DNA from: Hydrogenophaga sp.
GTDB lineage: Bacteria; Pseudomonadota; Gammaproteobacteria; Burkholderiales; Burkholderiaceae_C
Reading direction: 5' to 3'
DNA length: 64,000 nt
Assembly (NCBI RefSeq): GCF_030651625.1
Contig: NZ_JAUSCF010000031.1
Location: 186,001-250,000, forward strand
Within the stretch, counting starts at the first letter, position 1; every line of letters begins with the position of its first letter. Position numbers and translations under genes: made by a program. This document shows positions 58,355-64,000 of the stretch, piece after piece. The notes beneath the pieces are model-generated. The model did not search any database. It was not told the DNA's origin and saw nothing but the letters and a program-made list of their open reading frames with translations.

Positions 58355-59430
58355 TGAATGAACAATTTCCAGCGGCCGACGGACAGCGGGCCGTCTTCAA
58401 CGACAACATGCCGCGTCTCTCATCCGGTTTGTCCCGTGGCGTGAACAAGATGGCTGTGGCCTACGTGGTGCTGGTCTCAATTGCCGTGATCGGCGCAACA
58501 CTCTGGATCACCAGCAGCGCGTTCTCGGCCGACGACAAGAAAAAGCGGGTCAAGTTCGAAGAAGTGGAGGTGCCCAGGAAGCCGGAGTTCAAACCAGCAC
58601 CTCCACCCCCGCCTCCTGCGAAAGCTGCCGCCGCCTTGCCGGTACCCGCCGCACCCTTGCCGCCCGTGCCGGAACCACGCGACGACCTCCTTGAGCGCCG
58701 CATGGCCAACCAGGACAACCTGGTGGCCGCCCAACAAGGACAGGGCAACAAGAGTCCGTTCTTCCAGGACGAATACTCATCGGTAAAGCGCGGTGCCGTG
58801 CAGCAACTGGCCAACGCCGACTTCACCCTCACGCGCGGCACCTTCATTCGGTGTGCCCTGGAGACCAAGGTCGTGTCGACCCATCCCGGCATGACCTCCT
58901 GCATCGTGACCGAGCGCATCTATTCTGTGAACGGTCGACGGCTGCTGGTCGACAAGGGGTCCAAGGTCACCGGCGAATACAAGTACGTGGACGAGCACTT
59001 TGACCGCATCGGCATCGTCTGGACGCGGATTCTCACCACCACCGGCCTCGACGTTCGCATCGACAGCGCAGGCACCGACGCGCTGGGGGGCGCTGGCGTA
59101 CCCGGCATCTACGACGGCCACTGGGGCGAACGCATTGGCGCGGCCTTGTTGGTGAGCCTGCTGGCCGACACCATCGACGCGGGCGCGCAGAAGTTTGCCG
59201 ACCGAAACGACATAAGGGGCAGAGAGACCACCCAGTACGACAGCGATGGTCGGGTGGCGTCCACCCGGGTGGACCCCTGGGAGTCGCACACGGCCACCAC
59301 CACCAAACGCGCTGCCACGGAAATGCTGTCCCGCTCAGCCAACCGCAAGGCCACGGTCACGGTGCTCAACGGCACGATCGTGAACATTTTTGCCGCGCGC
59401 GATGTGGATTTTTCTTCAGTGATGCGCTGA
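58354..59430 (+). CDS. virB10: VirB10-type T4SS energy-sensing core protein
   Basis: 358 residues spanning both membranes. A cytoplasmic N-terminus and a transmembrane helix (about 34-58) are followed by a Pro-rich periplasmic linker (KPEFKPAPPPPPPAKAAAALP) and the VirB10/TrbI beta-barrel domain (FTLTRGTFIRCALETKVVST, VYSVNGRRLLVDKGS-like IYSVNGRRLLVDKGSKVTGEY, IRIDSAGTDALGGAGVPG). The ATG at 58354 has AGGAGG eight bases upstream and overlaps the virB9 stop by one base. Confidence 0.92.
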   Translation: MNEQFPAADGQRAVFNDNMPRLSSGLSRGVNKMAVAYVVLVSIAVIGATLWITSSAFSADDKKKRVKFEEVEVPRKPEFKPAPPPPPPAKAAAALPVPAAPLPPVPEPRDDLLERRMANQDNLVAAQQGQGNKSPFFQDEYSSVKRGAVQQLANADFTLTRGTFIRCALETKVVSTHPGMTSCIVTERIYSVNGRRLLVDKGSKVTGEYKYVDEHFDRIGIVWTRILTTTGLDVRIDSAGTDALGGAGVPGIYDGHWGERIGAALLVSLLADTIDAGAQKFADRNDIRGRETTQYDSDGRVASTRVDPWESHTATTTKRAATEMLSRSANRKATVTVLNGTIVNIFAARDVDFSSVMR

Positions 59431-59531
59431 TCACAACGATCCGGCGACCCGTCGGCACCTGCGAGATGCAGGTGCCGCCGCTTGGCTGTCCAACCCAATC
59501 TCCCGCTACGTCTCTGCCTGACTGCTTTTTC

Positions 59532-60581
59532 ATGACGCCTCACGACATTCCCGCAGAACCGGTTGCCGACATCTCGACCGAGTTTCTGGACTACCAGTAC
59601 CACGTGCTGGGCATCACGGCGTACCTGAACGATCCCGAGGTCACAGAGATCTGCATCAACAGACCCGGTGAGTTGTACCTGGAAACGCAGGCCGGTTGGC
59701 AAACGGTGAAGGTTCCGGGGCTGACCTACGAGCGCGCCAGACAGTTCTGCACCACCGTGGTCAATGAGAGCAAAACCGGACAGCGCATCACCCACACCGA
59801 TCCGGTGGTTTCACTGACTTTTCCGACCGGCCAGCGAGCGCAGTTCGTGCTGCCACCAGCGGTGCCGGCCGACACGGTGTCCATCACCATCCGCCTGCCT
59901 TCACGCTACGTGAAAACGCTTGATCAGTACCAGGCAGACGGTTTTTTTTCGCACATTCTGGAGTGCAACGGCGAGGTCACCGAGCTCGATCGGGAACTGC
60001 TGGCGCTGCAAAAGGCGGGCGACTTTCATGGCTTCTTCAGCAAGGCCGTGCTCTACAAGAAGAACATCGTGGTTTCAGGCGCCACGGGCAGTGGCAAGAC
60101 CACGTTCATGAAGTCGCTCGTCACGCACATTCCCGCACATGAACGGTTGATCACTATCGAAGACGCGCGTGAACTGTTCATCGAGCAGCCCAATGCCGTG
60201 CATCTCATTTACTCGCGCGGTGGCCAGGGGACCGCAAACGTCACATCCAAAGGTTGCATGGAGGCCTGCCTTCGGATGAAGCCGGACCGCATCATCCTGG
60301 CAGAAATTCGCGGTGACGAGTCGTTCTATTACATCCGCAACTGCGCGTCCGGTCACCCGGGTTCCATCACCAGCTGCCATGCCGGCAGCACCACGCAGAC
60401 CTGGGACCAGATGGCCCTGATGGTCAAGGCGTCGCCCGAAGGGGCTGGACTGGGCTTCAACGAGATCAAGCGCCTGCTGATTCTGACCATCGACATCGTT
60501 GTGCACATACAGGCGCATGCCGGCCGACGGTACATCACCGGCATCGACTTTGATCCGGCGCGCAAGCTGGCGATGGTCTGA
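59532..60581 (+). CDS. virB11: VirB11-type T4SS hexameric ATPase
   Basis: 349-residue secretion ATPase. The N-terminal domain (LNDPEVTEICINRPGELYLE) precedes a RecA-like domain with Walker A SGATGSGKTTFMKSL (about 181), Asp box ITIEDARELF and Walker B MKPDRIILAEIRGDESF. VirB11 energises assembly and substrate transfer. The start ATG at 59532 is chosen from the family; the frame is open from 59466. A lipoprotein gene, not virD4, comes next. Confidence 0.93.
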   Translation: MTPHDIPAEPVADISTEFLDYQYHVLGITAYLNDPEVTEICINRPGELYLETQAGWQTVKVPGLTYERARQFCTTVVNESKTGQRITHTDPVVSLTFPTGQRAQFVLPPAVPADTVSITIRLPSRYVKTLDQYQADGFFSHILECNGEVTELDRELLALQKAGDFHGFFSKAVLYKKNIVVSGATGSGKTTFMKSLVTHIPAHERLITIEDARELFIEQPNAVHLIYSRGGQGTANVTSKGCMEACLRMKPDRIILAEIRGDESFYYIRNCASGHPGSITSCHAGSTTQTWDQMALMVKASPEGAGLGFNEIKRLLILTIDIVVHIQAHAGRRYITGIDFDPARKLAMV

Positions 60582-60623
60582 CACGCCCGGTAAGTACTTT
60601 TGCAACTTCAGGAGGAAAGAAGA

Positions 60624-61565
60624 ATGAACGTGTGGAAACCTATTCGACGCACCTGTATCGTGGGCGTGTCGCTGTGGATGACGGGCTGCGCGCTGCTACC
60701 CAGGCCGGCAACGCCTGAGCTTGCTGTGGTGCAAACGGAGGCCATGGCAGGCGCCGACGCCTATCGCTTCAAGTTTGTGGAGAGCGACAGCCCGGATGCA
60801 GAAGGCGGCTTATTGGGCGCCGGGTTCATCGTGGTGACGCAAGACGAAACCGAGGTACAGACCATTGCGCACGACTTCGGCATGTCCATATCGGAGATTG
60901 ATCCCGAACAGTGGTTGACAGTCGTTGACGCCAACGGTGATGGCCTGCCGGACTTTCTGGTGCCGAACCGCCGAAGTGATGGCGACGCGTCAGTGGTCGG
61001 CAGCCTTTACCAGTTCGACGAGGCCGCCGGAAAATTCGTGCTGGTCGAGACCCTTTCCAACATCGGCCTGATCGATGTCATCAATCCTGGATGCCTGACG
61101 ATCACTCAAGAAGCGGCAGATGCCCGCTTGGTTCGACATGAGCACTGCTACTCCCCCCAGGCGGGCCGGTGGATCCGGCAGTTGTCTTTGCCCGGGTTGA
61201 TGGAAGAAGGTGAAAGGTCAGCGTTGGATTGGCCGGAGGAACGGCAGGCCTGCGCCGGCCCCACGCCGTCGCTGAGCGAATGCCGGCGGTTGCGCCTGAC
61301 CACCGACCGTACGCTGCACACCGCTTTGGTGGAGCAAAAGCAAGCGCAGCGACCCGCACTTGCGCGTGAACGTGGGCGCGCGTATGCCCAACGCTATGCG
61401 GTCAATCTCGATGCCAGTCACCGTTCGTGGCTGCAGTACCGGGACAACCGCTGCCTCGCCTACGTGCGTGAGCAAGGCTTCCAGGCGCCGCTGTTCCAGT
61501 CGGCCAACGAAGCCTGTCGCTTCCGCCTCGCGCAATGGCAAATGCAGCAGTACCGTGTGCAATGA
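60624..61565 (+). CDS. Lipoprotein with a calcium-loop motif and LprI-like C-terminal domain
   Basis: 313 residues with lipobox LWMTGC (Cys about 22). The central region holds VVDANGDGLPDFLVPN, an EF-hand/FG-GAP-type calcium loop. The last ~75 residues (YAVNLDASHRSWLQYRDNRCLAY, ending ANEACRFRLAQWQMQQYR) resemble the LprI/DUF1311 lysozyme-inhibitor-like domain. The ATG at 60624 has AGGAGG upstream. Established: X. citri XAC2610, a calcium-binding lipoprotein, neutralises a T4SS-delivered peptidoglycan hydrolase. Inference: this could be an immunity or lysozyme-inhibitor protein. Its place between virB11 and virD4 suggests a link to the T4SS. Confidence 0.7.
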   Translation: MNVWKPIRRTCIVGVSLWMTGCALLPRPATPELAVVQTEAMAGADAYRFKFVESDSPDAEGGLLGAGFIVVTQDETEVQTIAHDFGMSISEIDPEQWLTVVDANGDGLPDFLVPNRRSDGDASVVGSLYQFDEAAGKFVLVETLSNIGLIDVINPGCLTITQEAADARLVRHEHCYSPQAGRWIRQLSLPGLMEEGERSALDWPEERQACAGPTPSLSECRRLRLTTDRTLHTALVEQKQAQRPALARERGRAYAQRYAVNLDASHRSWLQYRDNRCLAYVREQGFQAPLFQSANEACRFRLAQWQMQQYRVQ

Positions 61566-61626
61566 CACAACTGTCCGGTTTTGGGTTTGCACCCCTCGTT
61601 GCGGTTGATCACAAGGGAGGCTGGCG

Positions 61627-63600
61627 GTGAGCAAAGCGAAATGGTGGTTTCTGGCTGGGCTTCTCGTGATCGCGATGGCGTGTGGGGCCTATCTCAGTGG
61701 CCTGCTGCTGTTCTGGCGACTCGACATGCCATTGAAGCAGGTGGCCTTGACCAGCTATGTATCGTATTGGCTGGCGCATGCGGACCACCCCATTCACGGC
61801 GCAACCGTCAGAAGCAGTGGGCTGATCGGAATCGGCTTTTCGCTGTTGGTTGGAATGGCCCTGGTGTTGGCTCTGGTGTTGCACAGAAGGCCGAACCTGT
61901 ACGGTGACGCCAGATTTGCCACCCTGGCTGACCTGCGCGGGAAGAACATGCTTAAACCCGAGGACACAGCGCTGGTGGTAGGCAAGAAGGATGGCAAATT
62001 CCTGTATTTCAACGGCCAGCAATTTGCCATGGTGGCCGCGCCCACCCGTTCAGGCAAGGGCGTGGGCATTGTGATTCCCAACCTCCTGAGTTACCAGGGA
62101 TCGGTGGTGGTGCTCGACATCAAACAGGAAAACTTCGACCTCACCAGCGGCTTCCGGGCCAGGTATGGTCAATCCGTCTACCTCTTCAACCCCTTCGCTG
62201 AGGACTTCCGCACCCACCGGTGGAATCCGCTGGGCTACGTGTCGTCCGACCCCAACTTCCGGATCAGCGACCTACAAAGCATCGCGGCCATGTTGTACCC
62301 CACGTCCAGCCCGCACAAGGACCCGTTCTGGGCCAACCAGGCACAGAACGCCTTCATGGCCTTTGCCTTGTACGCATTTGAACAGGCGGATTATTTGTCA
62401 AAGCGGTTCAAGGCAGACACGTCTGTGGCTGCTCCCACCATGGGCAGTCTGTACCGTTTGGCCTCGGGCCGTGCCGATCAGGACTTCAAGAGCTATCTCA
62501 AAGACCTGGCGAGCTGGTTATTGCTGAGCCAGCCGGCGCGAACCGCCTTTGTCACTCTGTTAAGTCAGGCCGATGAAACCTTTGCCAGCATCATGGGCAC
62601 GTTCAAGGAGCCGCTGAACCCTTGGCTGAATCCGGTGGTTGACGCTGCTACCACAGTCAATGATTTTGACCTGCGCGAGGTGCGCAAGCGGCGCATGAGC
62701 ATCTACGTGGTGATCCAGCCAAACAAACTCGCCGAAAGCCGGTTGATCCTCAACCTGTTCTTCAGCCAGTTGATCAACCAGAACACTCGCGAACTCCCAC
62801 AGGCCAACCCGGAGCTGAAACACCAGTGCCTGCTGCTGATGGATGAGTTCACCAGCATCGGCCGGATGGACATCATTGCCAATGCGGTCAGCTTCATGGC
62901 CGGCTACAACCTGCGACTGATGCCGATCGTGCAAAGCCTTTCGCAGCTGGAGTCAACCTACGGCCGTGAGGTGGCGCGCACGCTGTTGACCAATCACGCG
63001 CTGCGCATCATTTTTGCGCCACGCGAACAGCAGGACGCCAATGAGTACAGCGAGATGCTGGGCTACACCAGTGTGCGCAAGCGCAGTGTCAGCCGCAGCC
63101 GCTCGCGGGAGTCGAGCTACACACGCAGCGAGAGCGAGGAGCGCCGCGCCCTGATGTTGCCGCAGGAACTCAAGGCTCTGGGCGATGACAAGCAGATCCT
63201 CATTGTGGAAGGCATGGCACAACCGGTGATGTCCCAGAAAATTCGGCACTTCAAAGAAGCCGTTTTCAAACGGCGGGTGGAGCCTCGTGTGGTGCCTCCG
63301 TTGTTGCAGTTAGGCAGTCTGCGTGCCAGTGCAGCCACACCCTCCGGCTTCCCGACGGCTGCTGCGACGGGGCTGCCCCCAGAAAGGGTGATGCAAATGC
63401 AACCCAAGACGCCGCCGCCACCATCGCCAGCCGCTGCGGAGCCGCCTGCCACGGGTGCAGTAACAAGATCTGGAGGCCTTCCCTCCGAATACACCGGACT
63501 GGGCGGCATTGTGGGCGAGTTTGACCGCGCGTTGACGCATGTTCGGGCCTGCACCGCCGGACAGATTTCAGGTTTTTCATCAACGGAGGTTCGTACATGA
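61627..63600 (+). CDS. virD4: VirD4-type T4SS coupling protein ATPase
   Basis: 657 residues. Two hydrophobic stretches near the N-terminus (WWFLAGLLVIAMACGAYLSGLLLFW and GLIGIGFSLLVGMALVLALVL), then a TraG/VirD4 ATPase with Walker A APTRSGKGVGIVIPNLL (about 138) and Walker B LLLMDEFTSIGRMD (about 400). The C-terminal ~130 residues are Ser/Arg-, Pro- and Ala-rich. GTG start with GGGAGG upstream. It recruits substrates in conjugation or effector secretion. The stop overlaps the next start by four bases. Confidence 0.93.
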   Translation: MSKAKWWFLAGLLVIAMACGAYLSGLLLFWRLDMPLKQVALTSYVSYWLAHADHPIHGATVRSSGLIGIGFSLLVGMALVLALVLHRRPNLYGDARFATLADLRGKNMLKPEDTALVVGKKDGKFLYFNGQQFAMVAAPTRSGKGVGIVIPNLLSYQGSVVVLDIKQENFDLTSGFRARYGQSVYLFNPFAEDFRTHRWNPLGYVSSDPNFRISDLQSIAAMLYPTSSPHKDPFWANQAQNAFMAFALYAFEQADYLSKRFKADTSVAAPTMGSLYRLASGRADQDFKSYLKDLASWLLLSQPARTAFVTLLSQADETFASIMGTFKEPLNPWLNPVVDAATTVNDFDLREVRKRRMSIYVVIQPNKLAESRLILNLFFSQLINQNTRELPQANPELKHQCLLLMDEFTSIGRMDIIANAVSFMAGYNLRLMPIVQSLSQLESTYGREVARTLLTNHALRIIFAPREQQDANEYSEMLGYTSVRKRSVSRSRSRESSYTRSESEERRALMLPQELKALGDDKQILIVEGMAQPVMSQKIRHFKEAVFKRRVEPRVVPPLLQLGSLRASAATPSGFPTAAATGLPPERVMQMQPKTPPPPSPAAAEPPATGAVTRSGGLPSEYTGLGGIVGEFDRALTHVRACTAGQISGFSSTEVRT

Positions 63601-64000
63601 GTGCAAGACGTGTTGCATGGCGCATCGCACTCTGGGTAGTGGGATTGGTGCTCGCAGCTGCGGCCACGCTGGGTGCCGCCGTGGCCTACGAGGTGTACGC
63701 CTACCGCTTTCTCCGGGTATGGATGGGCATGGGATTGGCGGGGTTTGAAACAGCCAAAGCGAAGGCACTGAGTGCCGAGCAAAGGGCGGCCTATGAGCAT
63801 GAGTTGTTCGAAGAATTGTCCTTGTGGAACCAGGGTTCCAAGCGGTTCCCTGACGGTCCAGACCTCAAGAGCTTCCAGGAAGCACGCTGTGCTCGCGACG
63901 ACCGCTGGAAGGCCATGGCGAAGGACGGCTTCGAGCTGGCGCACTTGGCACGGCGTGCCTACAACCCCTGTCGCAATCTGGTGTTCAGTTTCAAGGGGCC
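63597..64000 (+). CDS. Unknown membrane protein downstream of virD4 (3'-partial)
   Basis: Open to the window end, about 134 residues. The ATG at 63597 overlaps the virD4 stop (ATGA), so translation is coupled. A hydrophobic segment near residues 8-30 (IALWVVGLVLAAAATLGAAVAYEV) is followed by a soluble part (SAEQRAAYEHELFEELSLWN, then KDGFELAHLARRAYNPCRN). No family is recognised. The coupling to virD4 implies a T4SS-related role, but nothing else supports one. Confidence 0.7.
   Translation, partial: MSARRVAWRIALWVVGLVLAAAATLGAAVAYEVYAYRFLRVWMGMGLAGFETAKAKALSAEQRAAYEHELFEELSLWNQGSKRFPDGPDLKSFQEARCARDDRWKAMAKDGFELAHLARRAYNPCRNLVFSFKG

Overview
The window looks like chromosomal DNA of a high-GC betaproteobacterium, most likely a Comamonadaceae member (Hydrogenophaga/Acidovorax-like). 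The assignment rests on gene order and protein character (ndk-rlmN-pilF-rodZ-ispG-hisS-yfgM-bamB-der-hfq-hflX-hflK-hflC-hisZ-purA, and odhA-odhB-lpd followed by zapE), not on a database search.

Layout. 1-6102: end of the 2-oxoglutarate dehydrogenase operon (sucA partial, sucB, a small SHOCT-PspC membrane protein, lpdA), then zapE. 6162-9964: a PP2C phosphatase, a DinG/YoaA-type helicase, and bamD, which converges on and overlaps the helicase. 9968-13261: rluD, scpB and rluB (ribosome pseudouridylation and chromosome segregation). 13412-30230: a long co-directional housekeeping block from ndk to a purine phosphoribosyltransferase, covering nucleotide metabolism, rRNA/tRNA functions, isoprenoid synthesis, outer-membrane assembly, ribosome assembly, Hfq and the HflKC/HflX group. 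30236-37138: a Cys/Met PLP enzyme, a small Lys-rich protein, mnmH, a TesA-like esterase divergent from an orphan YbbA-like ABC ATPase, rlmB, a sirtuin and a Yip1 membrane protein. 37174-40473: a split chromate-type transporter pair and a histidine kinase/response regulator pair. 40638-46173: beta-oxidation genes (SDR, FadB/J-type bifunctional enzyme, thiolase, divergent acyl-CoA dehydrogenase).

46345 to the end is a different kind of DNA: a decayed IS3-family (IS2-type) transposase, then a promoter overlapped by a perfect 26-bp palindrome, then a near-complete type IV secretion locus in one orientation: virB1-B2-B3-B4, three small exported proteins, a virB5-like gene, virB6, a virB7-like N0/TcpQ-type protein, virB8-B9-B10-B11, a lipoprotein with an LprI-like C-terminus and a calcium-loop motif, virD4, and the start of a membrane protein cut by the window end. 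Most genes overlap or lie close together, which suggests one operon.

The most interesting proposal is that this secretion system may be an antibacterial (X-T4SS-like) machine rather than, or besides, a conjugation apparatus. Three features point that way: the VirB1 character, an N0-bearing VirB7, and an immunity-like lipoprotein between virB11 and virD4. No effector or relaxase is visible in the window, so this is inference. No tRNA, rRNA or CRISPR array was recognised.
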